Shown here: positions 26,830 through 37,058 of the stretch, piece after piece
How the letters are laid out: every line of letters begins with the position of its first letter
Position numbering within the stretch: position 1 is the stretch's first letter
Program-made: the position numbers and the translations under genes
From: Salinibaculum litoreum
GTDB lineage: Archaea; Halobacteriota; Halobacteria; Halobacteriales; Haloarculaceae
Length of the DNA: 64,000 nucleotides
NCBI GenBank assembly: GCA_009789175.1
Contig: CP046866.1
Coordinates: 2,418,001-2,482,000 of the forward strand
Direction of reading: 5' to 3'
Notes under the pieces: model-generated
What the model saw: only the letters and a program-made list of their open reading frames with translations
What the model was told of the DNA's origin: nothing
Databases searched by the model: none

Positions 26830-26855
26830 GTGATGGCCTCGCTAAAGAGTCCCAC

Positions 26856-28562
26856 ATGGCGACGACGCCGGGTGAGACGACACAGCTGGTCTACGTTGTG
26901 ATATTCGGGCTCGCAGCAGCCGTCAGCTTCCTGAGCATCCTCCGCGCCCGCAAGGTCGACGACAGGGAGACGCGATACGGGCTCGTCGGGCTGCTTGTCG
27001 GCAGTGGCGGCTGGGCCGCGTCCCACGCAGGCCTGTTCGTCCTCCCGACGGCGGGGCTCCGTATCGGCTCCTACGCCGTCGGATTGGTCCTGGGTTTCAG
27101 CACCGTCTTCTCGTGGCTGTACTTCTGTTCGGCGTACTCGGGCCGGAACTACCACCGGACGCCGCGACTGCGCTGGGCAGGGCTGGCGACCTATCTCACC
27201 GTCGTCGGGGTCAAGGTAACCAATCCGCTACACGAGCAGTACTTCGTGGCGACAGTGGTCTCAGAGTCCCCGCTGTACGTGGAGATACAACAGCAGGCGT
27301 TTCACTGGATGGCGACCGGACTGGCCTACGCGCTTGCGGGCGTGGGCCTGTTCATGCTGTTCGAGCGCTACGCCGAAGCCGGCTACAACACTCGGCCCCT
27401 GGTGGTACTGACGGGGCTGACCGCACTGCCGGTCGTGTTCGATGTCGCGGGGTTCACGAGCGGCATCGTATTGAACGTCATCTACGCGCCACTGGGTGTA
27501 GCCGTCTTCGCCATCGGTGTCCTGTTCGTCTATCAGGACCGCTTTCTGGCGGTGCAACTCACCGGTGACGTGGACGAGCCGTTCGTCTTTCTCGACGATG
27601 AGGGTCACATCCGGGATTTCAACGAGCGTGCGCGTGCGCTGTTCCCTGCCCTCGAAGGGTCCCGCAACGAGCCAGCGGGTGAAGTGCGCGGGCTAGAGAC
27701 TGTCTTCGGGTCGGAGGGAGATGTCCTCGACGTGCGCGTCGACGGGGAAACCAGGCATTACTTCGTGGGGTCGAGTTCGTTTACCCTCGGCGGGAGCGAC
27801 ATCGGCGAAGTACTGTTGTTCTCTGATGTGACCGACATCGAACAGCAGCGCCGGGAGCTACAGCGACACAACGAGCAACTGGAGGAGTTTGCCGCCGGCA
27901 TCCGTCACGAACTGCGCAACTCCCTGCAGGTCATCAAGATGCGGGTCAACGCCGCCGGCGGCGCACTCGAAGACGGCGAGGTGTCGACGGCCCGGGAATC
28001 ACTGTCAGCAGCCTCGGACCGGACCAACCGGATGTCCCGCACAGTGTCGGACCTGGCGACGCTGGCACAGTACGGCAAGAGCATCGGCAGCCGCGACCGG
28101 ATTCCGTTCCGCGAGACCGTCGAGGGCGCGTGGTCCACCGCCGAGACGAGCGACCTCTCGCTGGCTATCGAAGGGGAGGGCACCGTCGAAGCCGACCCTG
28201 CCCGGCTCCAGAACCTCTTCGAGAGCGTCTTCGTATTTGCCAGACACAACGAGGCCACGACGGTGACGGTCGCACTGACCGAAAGCGGGTTCGTCGTCAG
28301 CGACGACGGGACCCGCCCGGCCGACGAGAACCTCGGCCAACTGTTCGATTATGGACATGCCGTCCCGAACGCAGAGGCGGGGATGGCTCTGCCAAACGTC
28401 GAAACGCTGGCGGAGGTCCACGACTGGTCGGTGGACATCGACGATAGCTACTACGAGGGAGTCCGGCTCGTCATCTCCGGCGTCGCCGTCACGCTGACTG
28501 GGACAGCCAGCGCCGAGGCAGCGGAGGGAAACGGCGGCCCACAGGTATCAGACGGCCAGTAG
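26856..28562 (+). CDS. Membrane histidine kinase-like protein with degenerate ATPase domain
   Basis: 568 residues: seven N-terminal membrane helices (to about residue 230), a PAS-like segment (EPFVFLDDEGHIRDFNERA), a short coiled coil, an H-box (RHELRNSLQV) and a HATPase-like end. The catalytic part is degraded: the N-box region reads LQNLFESVFVFARHN, where normal kinases have paired Asn, and the G1 box is SDDGTRPADENL rather than DGPGIP. It may be a sensor that is only phosphorylated by partners, or a signalling scaffold. No response regulator is adjacent; the beta-propeller/ABC operon follows. Confidence 0.8.
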   Translation: MATTPGETTQLVYVVIFGLAAAVSFLSILRARKVDDRETRYGLVGLLVGSGGWAASHAGLFVLPTAGLRIGSYAVGLVLGFSTVFSWLYFCSAYSGRNYHRTPRLRWAGLATYLTVVGVKVTNPLHEQYFVATVVSESPLYVEIQQQAFHWMATGLAYALAGVGLFMLFERYAEAGYNTRPLVVLTGLTALPVVFDVAGFTSGIVLNVIYAPLGVAVFAIGVLFVYQDRFLAVQLTGDVDEPFVFLDDEGHIRDFNERARALFPALEGSRNEPAGEVRGLETVFGSEGDVLDVRVDGETRHYFVGSSSFTLGGSDIGEVLLFSDVTDIEQQRRELQRHNEQLEEFAAGIRHELRNSLQVIKMRVNAAGGALEDGEVSTARESLSAASDRTNRMSRTVSDLATLAQYGKSIGSRDRIPFRETVEGAWSTAETSDLSLAIEGEGTVEADPARLQNLFESVFVFARHNEATTVTVALTESGFVVSDDGTRPADENLGQLFDYGHAVPNAEAGMALPNVETLAEVHDWSVDIDDSYYEGVRLVISGVAVTLTGTASAEAAEGNGGPQVSDGQ

Positions 28563-28672
28563 CAGCCGTCAACGGTGGCTTTTCCTCCGGGACAGCGCGT
28601 AGCACCCGACGACAGCAGCGCACACCCACCTTCGCTGGTCAGTCGGAACCTATCCTACAAAGAAACTGAGGT

Positions 28673-28694
28673 ATAGTTGGGTCAGCCGAACTAT
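28673..28694. promoter_or_regulatory. Inverted repeat upstream of the beta-propeller/ABC operon
   Basis: ATAGTT and AACTAT, perfect 6-bp arms with a 10-nt spacer, just upstream of a TATA-like AATAAATG (about 28711-28718) that is 27 nt before ATG 28744. Possible operator. Confidence 0.35.
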
Positions 28695-28743
28695 CAACGC
28701 AACTGATAAAAGAATAAATGGGCGTAGACTCGCAATCAGATAG

Positions 28744-31738
28744 ATGACACAGAGACGGACGCTGCTGGCAGTTGCGGCGTGCAGTGTCGCCGTACTGTCT
28801 GTCCTCGCTGTTGGCGTTGCCGGGTCAACGCAGAGACAGACAACACAGCCCGTAACGGTCACACCACCGACCGACGAAACGCCGAACACCCACGACGGTG
28901 CTCTGGCATCATCGCAGCCGACCGTTCCGGGCGAGGTAACGACGGCACCGACGTTCACCGACGGGCGCGTCCTCGTCGGGACCGACCGCGGGCTGGCAAT
29001 CTTCTCAGATGGGCAACTCGAACACCACGTCCGGACACAACCGGTCCAGCGGGTCGTCTCGGTCGGCGACGGCACCGCTGTCGTACTGGTCGACAACGAG
29101 TATTTCCCGAACGTGAAAGCCATCGACATCGAGTCCGGGGACGTGGCCTGGAGCGCGAGCCACACCGTCGAGGTGTACAGCCCGGACTTCGGCGAGGTGA
29201 CCCGGCAGGCCCGGCCTGCCGACGCAGCGCCGGCCGGTGACGTGACCGGCGACGGCACGACGGACATAGCAGTGGCGGCCGGACAGTCGGTCGTCGTCCT
29301 CGACGGCGAGACCGGCGAGACTATCTGGGAGTACGACCACGGTGTCGCCGTCTGGTCGGTCGACGCCGGCGACGGGACGGTCTACGCCGGGACACAGGAC
29401 GGACGGGTCGGCCCACCTGTTGAACGCCGACGACGGGAGCACGGTCTGGAGCGAGCAGGTCGTCGAGTTCGACGACCAGGCACTCAACGAGTACTACGGT
29501 CGCCTCCTGCAGGACGGCCGGTTGACCCTGCCAGGTGACGCGCTGTTCTCGGCGGTCGAGGCGACCGTCATCGAGCGCGGGGACGGCGTCGACGTGGCCG
29601 TGACCGTCGCCGTCGAGGAGTTCCCCCGGCGGGTCGGACTCCAGGACACCCGCCAGAGCGTCCACCTTCTCGACGGAGACAGCGGCCAACAGCAGTGGTC
29701 GAACCGGGATATCGGCCTCGGGAGCACGGGGTCGGTGGCATACAGCCCCGACAGGTCGGCACTGCTGGTCCCACAGGGCCCGAAGGGGGCGACGCAGTCA
29801 GTCGTCGCATTCGATGTCGGGAGCGGGGAGCGCAGCGAGACCGGCTATGACGTGATTCCGCCGCGGGACCGCGCAGTCCAGGACGGGAGCACCGCGTACG
29901 TCGCCACCGACGGCGACCGCATGGCGCTGGCGACGACCGCGGGAGCGCTCCGTGTCGGGAGCGCCGACGGGACCGTCGACTGGAGCTATCCGGCCTTCCG
30001 GAACGTCGAGGTGCGCACGCACGACTTCACGGGTGACGGCGTCGAGGACCATCTGTTCGTCTCCCGGGACGCCATCGAGCGGCCCGGCGGGCCGGTGCAG
30101 AGTCGCGGCCTCGTGCTCCGTGATGGGGCCGACGGCTCACTCGTCTGGAGCGTGGCGGCCGACGCCGAGGAGTTCGAGACAACGGGCGGGTACGCCGACA
30201 TCCAGTTGCTCGACGACGGGGAGGGTGGAACCGACCTGCTTGCAGTCCGGTTCCCCTCCGGGGAGGGAGAGGACGCGCCCGACCCCAGCCTGGCCCTCAT
30301 CGACGGCGAAGACGGAACCGTCGAAAACACACAGCCGGACAACATCCGCATCCAGAGCGTAATCGCACTCGGTACGGTCGACGGCCAGCGGTCGCTGGCG
30401 ATAACCTTTGGCGGCGGTGTCGGGCTGCTCGATCTGGATGGCGGCAGGGAGTTCGGCGGGTTCAGCTACGGCAGGCCGCCAAACGAGCAGGTCACCCAGT
30501 GGCGTCCCTTCGATGAGGGGAGGCCCGCACGATACGTCCCCGTGGGCGACGGCGACGATGACGGCACCCGCGAGATGGTCGCACTCTCCCGGGAGGGCCG
30601 GGTCGCGACCGTCGACATCGAGTCGGCACAGTCCATCGAGACGCGCCACCGGGCGGAAATCGGCAGTAACGCCAGAGTTCGCGGCGTCCAGCCGGTCGGC
30701 GACCTCACCGGCGACGGCTACAGCGAGGTCCCCATCGAGACCGAGGGTGAAGACGGCCCAGCGGTGGCGATTTACGCGCCGGGACAGGGCAAAATCATCG
30801 AGCGCATCGAGCAGGCACGGCCGGACGACCTCCGGCGTGTCGCGGGCGACGTGACCGGAGACGGCGTACCGACTGCGGTCGTGTCCCAGACGCGCGGCGA
30901 TCAGCCGGCAGTGGGCGTCTACGGCGGCATGGAGCGAACAGTCCGTCACGAGTTCGACGAGCGGGGGAACTACCGGCAGGCCGGCATCGAATCCGTCTCC
31001 CCAGTCGCCACGGCGGGTGATGTCGACGGCGACGGAGCCGACGAGGTGGCCGTCGTCGAGGCCTCTTCCGAGGGCGGCGCTCGGGTCAACCTGACCGACG
31101 CTGGAACCGGCGAGGTAGTCGACTCAATCGCCCTCGAACCGTTCGAGGGCGACCGTTCCCGGACGATACCCGGCATCTACGCGCAGTCGATTCCCGACCG
31201 CAACGGCGACGGCAGCCCCGAACTCGGCGTCGTCACCGGCGTCGACGGCAACAACGACCTCGCCGTCCGACACTACGTCATCGACCCACAGGCCGGCGAA
31301 GTGTTGCTCGGCGGGAAGGGACGTGCCGTGGAGTTTCTCGCAGTCCGGGAGAGCGGAGTCGGTGTCGTCTCCCCCGGCGGGTCGGTGTCGGTCGTCGACC
31401 CGACGACCGGCGTGTCGATTACGAACACCGACGCCAGCACGAACACCGACGTGACGTGGTCGTTCGACGAGGACAGCGCCCACGTCTCCCGGGTCTATGT
31501 CGACGGACACCCGGTGGCGCTGACCAACGGGACCGAGGCGACGGTCCGTCTGCCACCCGGCGAACACACGATACAGGTCCGGGCGACCAACGCCGACGGC
31601 GTCACGGTCTATGACACCACCACCGTCGAGGTGGAGGGCGGGTCTTCGATGGACCTCGTGTTGTACGGCGTGACGCTTGCCGCCCTCGCGGTGTTGCTCG
31701 TCCCGTACGCGGTGCGACGCTACAGGAGGCGACCATGA
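28744..31738 (+). pseudogene. Exported FG-GAP/PQQ-like beta-propeller protein, frameshifted
   Basis: The first frame (28744-29538) gives a signal peptide and one propeller blade up to VYAGTQDGR; the coding frame continues in the +1 frame from about 29408 to 31738 (SAHLLNADDGSTVW...). Deleting one G of the GGG at 29405-29407 restores a protein of about 997 residues. It carries seven calcium-type loops of the DxTGDG(x)2(D/E) kind (for example DVTGDGTTD, DVDGDGADE, DRNGDGSPE) and ends with one membrane helix and a basic tail, so it faces outward. Its TGA overlaps the ATG of the ABC ATPase, so it probably works with that transporter. A sequence error is as likely as a real mutation. Confidence 0.75.
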
Positions 31739-32679
31739 TAGAGACGACAAACCTCACCAAACGATACGGCGAGTTGACGGCGGTCGACAGTGTGGACCTC
31801 ACCGTCGAGAGAGGCGACATCCACGGCTTCGTCGGCCCAAACGGTGCCGGCAAGTCCACCACCATGCAGATGCTGGTCGGGCTGGTCTCACCCAGCGAAG
31901 GCGAGGCGACCATCGGGGGCGAACCCGCCGGCAGCCTCGCCGCCTCGGAACTCATCGGCTACGCACCACAGGAACCGGCCTTCTACGAGTCGATGACTGG
32001 CCTGGACTATCTGGTCTACATGGGCAAAACAGCCGGTATGAGTGGCGACATCGAGGGCAGGGCCCGCGAACTCCTGGAGCGGTTCGACCTCACGGATGCC
32101 GCCCGGCAACCCATCGGCGGGTACAGCGGCGGGATGGCCCGCAAACTGAGTCTCGCACAGGCGATGATTCACGAGCCGGAACTGCTGATTCTGGACGAGC
32201 CGACGGCGACGCTCGACCCGGAGGGCCGGGCGGCCGTCATCGACTCGCTGGAGGCGATGACCGACGAGGGGATGACCGTCTTCGTCTCCAGTCACGTGCT
32301 GGCGGAACTGGAGCAGTTCATCGACACCGTGACGATTCTGGTCGACGGCAAAGTCGCAACGTCGGGCCCGGTCGGCCAGATTCAGGACCGCGTCGCCGCC
32401 GACACCTACCGCGTGGACTCGACGGACAACGACCGACTGGCCGACATCCTCGCCGAACACGACGCCGTCGAGCGGGTGACTCGGGCCGAGGACGGGAGCC
32501 TGCGGGTGACGCCGACCGACGGCGAGTCGTTCACCACCGAGCTCCAGCGGACCATGGCCGACGCCGGCATCACCATGCAGTCACTCGAACAGGAGGGCGG
32601 TCTCGAAGAGGCCTTCCTCGACCTGCTGGACGAAGCGGAGGCCGAACCCGCCAGCGCGGATGCGGAGGTGGAGGGCTGA
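31735..32679 (+). CDS. ABC transporter ATP-binding protein (ABC-2 type)
   Basis: 314 residues. Walker A GPNGAGKST, signature YSGGMARKLSLAQ, Walker B LLILDEPTATLD, and H-loop SSHVL. The about 90-residue C-terminal extension is typical of drug/polysaccharide/copper-type ABC-2 exporters (NosF, CcmA, DrrA). Operon: coupled by ATGA to the beta-propeller gene and by TGATG to the permease. Confidence 0.9.
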   Translation: MIETTNLTKRYGELTAVDSVDLTVERGDIHGFVGPNGAGKSTTMQMLVGLVSPSEGEATIGGEPAGSLAASELIGYAPQEPAFYESMTGLDYLVYMGKTAGMSGDIEGRARELLERFDLTDAARQPIGGYSGGMARKLSLAQAMIHEPELLILDEPTATLDPEGRAAVIDSLEAMTDEGMTVFVSSHVLAELEQFIDTVTILVDGKVATSGPVGQIQDRVAADTYRVDSTDNDRLADILAEHDAVERVTRAEDGSLRVTPTDGESFTTELQRTMADAGITMQSLEQEGGLEEAFLDLLDEAEAEPASADAEVEG

Positions 32680-33608
32680 TGCGGGTCCCCACCATCTTCC
32701 GGAAGACGTTCGCGGACTTCTCGAACCCGAAGCTACTGGTGGCGTACTTCCTGCCGTTTCTCGCAATCGGTGGCTTTCTGGCGCTCGGGTTTGCGAACAA
32801 CCTCCCCGACGACATCGCCGCGCTGCCGCTTGCACAGCAGGAGGCGCTGCTGTTTGACACCTACGCCGCCCTGTCTTTCTTCTGGGGCGTCGGCATCCCG
32901 CTTTTGGTCGTCGGCGCTATCCTCAGTGCGAACACGCTGGCGCTTGAGGCCGAGCGTGGCACGCTTCGCATCCTCCTGAGCAAGCCCATCCGCCGGTGGG
33001 AGGTCGTCGTCGGCACCTTCCTCGCCATCCTCGCGTTCTCGCTTTTGATGGCGCTGGCGAGCATGCTCCTGGTGGGCGTCGCGCTGTATCTGCTCTCGGA
33101 GGCAAGCGCTGCGGCCATCGGCGGCGGCATCTTCGCGCTCGTCCCGGGGAACCTCGTCTTCGCCGTCTTCGTCTCCATCGTCGCCGCCGGCCTCGGGACG
33201 GCACTGGCCGTGTTGACCCAGAATCGCCTGCGCACCGCGCTCGGTGGGGTCGTCCTCCCGGTGCTGTATTTCGCCTTCCTGCCGATTCGGGCGCTCGGCG
33301 GGCCGTCCTACGAGGAGTACTACCTCTATATCGTCGACGTGAGCTATCACTTCGGGCATGCCTTCGTCCTCGCACACGAGGCAGTCGGCAGCGGCTTCAC
33401 CCCGGAGACACAGGCCTCGCTGGCAATCTGGACCGGCGTCTACGACCCCAAGCGGCCACTGGTGGACCCGCTACTCGGTGGGATGCCAACCTCGCTTGAC
33501 CCCGTGGGCTACGTCCCGCCGGTCGCCTCGCTGGTGGGATTGCTCGTCGTCTCGCTTGGCCTGTTCGGGTTCGCGCTCTACCGGTTCGAGCACATGGACG
33601 TGTCCTGA
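32679..33608 (+). CDS. ABC-2 type transporter permease (NosY-like)
   Basis: 309 residues with six predicted membrane helices. The segment EAERGTLRILLSKPIRRWEVVVG is the conserved loop of ABC-2/NosY permeases. Starts on the overlapping TGATG of the ATPase gene. With the exported propeller protein it forms a three-gene unit resembling the NosDFY layout, where an outward-facing repeat protein is paired with an ABC-2 exporter; the substrate is unknown. Confidence 0.87.
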   Translation: MRVPTIFRKTFADFSNPKLLVAYFLPFLAIGGFLALGFANNLPDDIAALPLAQQEALLFDTYAALSFFWGVGIPLLVVGAILSANTLALEAERGTLRILLSKPIRRWEVVVGTFLAILAFSLLMALASMLLVGVALYLLSEASAAAIGGGIFALVPGNLVFAVFVSIVAAGLGTALAVLTQNRLRTALGGVVLPVLYFAFLPIRALGGPSYEEYYLYIVDVSYHFGHAFVLAHEAVGSGFTPETQASLAIWTGVYDPKRPLVDPLLGGMPTSLDPVGYVPPVASLVGLLVVSLGLFGFALYRFEHMDVS

Positions 33609-33699
33609 CGCTGTGAGCAAAGGCGGGGGCTACGAGACCACCTGCGGGCGAGACGGCAGGAGTCGGGAGAGGCGGATAGGGTGGGCCACATCGGACGGG

Positions 33700-35253
33700 T
33701 CAGCGATAGAGGTTCAGCCGCTGGAAGACCGCCCCAAGCAACACGGCGACGGGGATGATTTCCAGCCGTCCGACCCACATGTTCAGTATCAGCATCCCCT
33801 TTGCGGCCCGTGGCATGTCCGCACCGGTGATACCCGAATCAAGGCCGACGTTGCTCTGTGCGCTCATCACGTCGAAGATGACGTATTCGAGGGGATACGC
33901 GGGTGAGAGAACGCGCAACAGCACCCCGACACCGATGGCGAGAAACAGCAACCAGAGAACGAACACGACTGTCGCCTCGGTGTACTCTCGCTGTGCCTGC
34001 TGTTCACTGAGTCGGCGGTCGCCGAGTTGCAGGTATCGGACCGCACTGCGTGGCTGAAAGACATCCCGAACCTGCCAGGCAGTGCCTCTGACGAGAGTGA
34101 CGACACGGATGAGTTTCAGGCCGCTCACCGTCGACCCGGCCGCCCCACCGGTGAGCATCCCGAGACAGGTGAGCAACGTCGCACTGGTGTCCCACGCTTT
34201 CTCCGTGCCGGCACCGACGGTTGCAGTGCCAAATCCCGTGTTCGAGGTGGCGGAGACGAACTGGAACAGCCCGGTTCGGAACGTCTCCTCGATTGTCGCG
34301 TACTGGCCGTCCGCGAGGAGCAGCCCGGTCAGCGCGAGAGAGCCCACACCGAACCAGAGGAACACCCACCGCGTCTGCAGGTCGGCGTAGAAATTCCGCA
34401 CCTCGCCGTTGAATATCAGGTAATGAATCGGGAAGGCGATACTGCCTGCGACCATCACCGGGACGACGGCGTATTCGATGAGCGGGCTGTCGTAATGGCC
34501 AATCGAGTCGGCATGGACGGAGAACCCACCCGTCGCGATGCCGGTCATGCCGTGGTTGATTGCATCCCAGAGTGGCATGCCGGCGAGAAGGAACAGGAGA
34601 ATCGACCCGAGAGTGAGCCCGACGAATATCTTCCAGATTTCCTGGACAGTCGTCACAATACTCGGGTGAATCTTCTCCGAGCGCGCTTCGCTCTCGTACA
34701 GTGTGTAGGAGCCGCCGCCACCACCGCTCCGGCGGAGGATGGCGACAGTCAGGACGATGACACCGACGCCGCCAACCCACTCGATGAGCGACCGCCACCA
34801 GTGCAGCGAGCGCGGGAGTTGCTCTTCGACAGTCGCCACCGTCAGTCCCGTCCCGGTGAACCCGCTCATGCTCTCGAACAGCGCATCCAACGGGTGAAGG
34901 AACACGGCGGTCGTCCCGTCCATCGGTGGCGTGTTGGCCCAGACGGGATAGGGGTCGACCTGTATCGTCCAGGCGATAAAGAGAAACGGCAAGCCGCCGA
35001 GGATGCCGGTGACTCCCCAGGCAGTGGCTGCGGTCACCATCGCTTCCCGCTTTTTCGGGGGGTCGGCGTCCCGATACCGACGTGTGAAGAGGGTCCCGAT
35101 GCCGGCCGTCAGAACGGCCGAGGCGAGGAACGCAGGGATAGCATAAAATTCCCCGTTCACTGCCGCAACGACGACAGAGACGACCATCATCAGGGAAACG
35201 GCCTGTACGATGCGACCAACGTCACGTCCGACGGTCCGTGTATCAATTCTCAT
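33700..35253 (-). CDS. trkH: TrkH-family potassium uptake protein
   Basis: 517 residues. K+ translocating subunit with four M1-P-M2 repeats; pore segments are visible as MSGFTGTGLT, MTGIATGGFS, ATSNTGFGT and AQSNVGLDSG, each with the selectivity glycine. Two extra N-terminal helices as usual. It works with an RCK-type TrkA ring; trkA lies just upstream in the same direction (94-bp gap). Start ATG 35253; the longer frame to 35301 has no support. Confidence 0.92.
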   Translation of the reverse strand: MRIDTRTVGRDVGRIVQAVSLMMVVSVVVAAVNGEFYAIPAFLASAVLTAGIGTLFTRRYRDADPPKKREAMVTAATAWGVTGILGGLPFLFIAWTIQVDPYPVWANTPPMDGTTAVFLHPLDALFESMSGFTGTGLTVATVEEQLPRSLHWWRSLIEWVGGVGVIVLTVAILRRSGGGGGSYTLYESEARSEKIHPSIVTTVQEIWKIFVGLTLGSILLFLLAGMPLWDAINHGMTGIATGGFSVHADSIGHYDSPLIEYAVVPVMVAGSIAFPIHYLIFNGEVRNFYADLQTRWVFLWFGVGSLALTGLLLADGQYATIEETFRTGLFQFVSATSNTGFGTATVGAGTEKAWDTSATLLTCLGMLTGGAAGSTVSGLKLIRVVTLVRGTAWQVRDVFQPRSAVRYLQLGDRRLSEQQAQREYTEATVVFVLWLLFLAIGVGVLLRVLSPAYPLEYVIFDVMSAQSNVGLDSGITGADMPRAAKGMLILNMWVGRLEIIPVAVLLGAVFQRLNLYR

Positions 35254-35347
35254 CGGTGGGCTATGGTGTGTTACTGCTGGTTCGGAGACGGATTGAGGCA
35301 ATCGGGCGTGGTGTGCTGGCGATATATCAGGAGATGGCCGTCACGTC

Positions 35348-36037
35348 TCACTGTGCGATGTGGTCCTCGTCGTGGCCGAAGATATCTGTGAGCGCCGGCG
35401 TCGCGCCGACGGCAGAGTAGACTGTCAGTAAGTCCTCTGGCTCGATACGCGTCTGACCCCTGGGAGTCAACGGTTTGTCCTCGCCCTCGCGCTCGATGGC
35501 GACTATCAGCACGTCGTCCGACAGCAGCCCCGCCTCGCCTGCGGCATCGAGGGTCTTGCCGGCAATGGGCGCGTCGTCCGTGACAGTGATTTCGAACACC
35601 TCTGCGCTGTCCCCGATGCGCATGTAATCGACGATAGCCGGCCGGGCGACAGCCCTGTAGAGATAGCCAGCAATCAACTGCTGGGGGTTCTCGATGGTGT
35701 TCACGCCGATTTGCCGGAACAGTGCCATGTGCTCCGGATTGTGAACGACCGAGGTCACCACCGGGATATCGAACTCCTCGGCGAGCAGACAGACCATGAC
35801 GTTGGTCGCGTCCTGGTCTGTCGTCGAGATGATGGCGTCGGCACGAGTGGCCCCCGCCTCTTCGAGAGCCTCCTTGGTGGTGGCGTCGGTGTTGAGCACC
35901 AGGCAGTCGTATGCGCTGGCAATTTCGTCTGCTTTCTGTGGTTCACGCTCGATGACGACGACTTCGTTGCCGGAGCGGGTGGCGATATCGATAAGCGGTG
36001 TCCCGATATCGCCCGCCCCAACGATGATGAGATACAT
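35348..36037 (-). CDS. trkA: TrkA-family K+ transport regulator (RCK_N + RCK_C)
   Basis: 229 residues. RCK_N Rossmann domain with GAGDIGTPLIDIA and the acidic end of beta2 (VVVIERE) for NAD(H) or ATP; C-terminal RCK_C (AEVFEITVTDDAPIAGKTL ... LTPRGQTRIEPEDLLTVYS). Cytoplasmic gating subunit for the neighbouring TrkH. Sits in a uspA-trkA-trkH group on the minus strand. Confidence 0.9.
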   Translation of the reverse strand: MYLIIVGAGDIGTPLIDIATRSGNEVVVIEREPQKADEIASAYDCLVLNTDATTKEALEEAGATRADAIISTTDQDATNVMVCLLAEEFDIPVVTSVVHNPEHMALFRQIGVNTIENPQQLIAGYLYRAVARPAIVDYMRIGDSAEVFEITVTDDAPIAGKTLDAAGEAGLLSDDVLIVAIEREGEDKPLTPRGQTRIEPEDLLTVYSAVGATPALTDIFGHDEDHIAQ

Positions 36038-36083
36038 TGTTACCTGTCTGTTGGAAACCGCAGTCGACCGGTCAGTAGCCTGT

Positions 36084-36527
36084 TCATGTCGCAGCCTCCT
36101 CGCGGTCCGGAAGGACCAGAATCGGAACGTCGCTGGTCTCGACGAGTGTGTGGGTTACGTCACCCGAGAGGAGCTTCTGCCATCGGCTGCCGCCACGGGG
36201 AGTGAAGACGATAGCACTCGCGTCCCGTTCGTGAGCCGCCTCGATAACCGTCGCAGCGATGTCTCTCCCGTAGAGAATCCGGGTATCGAGGGAAACATCG
36301 ACAGTTTCGAACGCGTCACGGACAGTATCGAAGATGTCCCGTGCGACCCGTTCTCGCTGCTCGACGGACGCTTTATCGGGTGCTCCGCCTGCCTTCTCGA
36401 TAACGTGGACAACGATGACCGTGGACTCACCCTCTTCGAGGTGTGCAGCGAGTGCCGCCGCAGTCTTCGCTGCGTCGTCCCGGCTCCCGATTGGAACCAC
36501 GATACGCTGGAAGAGTCGTGTCGACAT
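36084..36527 (-). CDS. Universal stress protein, UspA family
   Basis: 147 residues. RIVVPIGSRDDAAKTAAAL start and FTPRGGSRWQKLLSGDVTHTLVE with VPILVLPDR at the end, a UspA domain with partly conserved ATP loop. Its place directly before trkA and trkH suggests it modulates K+ uptake or shares osmotic control. One base separates its start from the stop of the upstream gene. Confidence 0.85.
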   Translation of the reverse strand: MSTRLFQRIVVPIGSRDDAAKTAAALAAHLEEGESTVIVVHVIEKAGGAPDKASVEQRERVARDIFDTVRDAFETVDVSLDTRILYGRDIAATVIEAAHERDASAIVFTPRGGSRWQKLLSGDVTHTLVETSDVPILVLPDREEAAT

Positions 36528-36528
36528 G

Positions 36529-36879
36529 CTACGACTCACCCGACCCGGCGTGTACCATCCCGAGGTACTGCCACCGATACTGCCCCTCCTCGCCCGGGAG
36601 ACCGGGTTCCCAGTTGACCAGATACGCGAATGGCCCGCGCTGGTCGCCGGTCTCGTCAGGCCGTTCGACGATAGCGATGGTGTAGGTACCGTGGTCTTCA
36701 GTCCGGACGAGCCGTTCACCCGGACGCGATTCGATTGCCTCAGTGAGTTCGGGATGATCCTGAAGCAACCGCTGGGCGTACTCGATTGTCGCTCGGAGCT
36801 GACGATCACTGCAGTCTTCGAGCCCCATCGTAATCTCGTCGGGAACTGCATCTTTGGGGTCTGGGCTATGTGCTGTCAT
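36529..36879 (-). CDS. Small uncharacterised haloarchaeal protein in the trk operon
   Basis: 116 residues, soluble, acidic. A central part (DRQLRATIEYAQRLLQDHPELTEAIE) is helical and the C-terminal half (GTYTIAIVERPDETGDQRGPFAYLVNWE) is beta-like. No motif recognised. It is the first gene of the minus-strand trk group and is divergent from the Lrp-RCK regulator. Start chosen at MTAHSPD; upstream in-frame residues are rich in Arg/Pro and look non-coding. Confidence 0.62.
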   Translation of the reverse strand: MTAHSPDPKDAVPDEITMGLEDCSDRQLRATIEYAQRLLQDHPELTEAIESRPGERLVRTEDHGTYTIAIVERPDETGDQRGPFAYLVNWEPGLPGEEGQYRWQYLGMVHAGSGES

Positions 36880-37058
36880 TGGTCTGGGGAGTGGCGACGG
36901 CCCGCTGGTGGTCAACCGCATGGTCGGTGGCCGTCCACGACGTGATTCCTGCCTGTACCGTCTATAGCCCGATAGATTTTCGCCAGGTAATAAATATTGG
37001 CTTCTCAATTTCGTGTAGCAAAATAATAGGGCAAGATATTTTTGCAGAGCGAACGCGC

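Noticed and set aside
31677-32678. Alternative frame reading into the ABC permease
   Set aside because: It overlaps the ATPase gene in another frame with Arg-rich non-coding composition; the permease starts at 32679.
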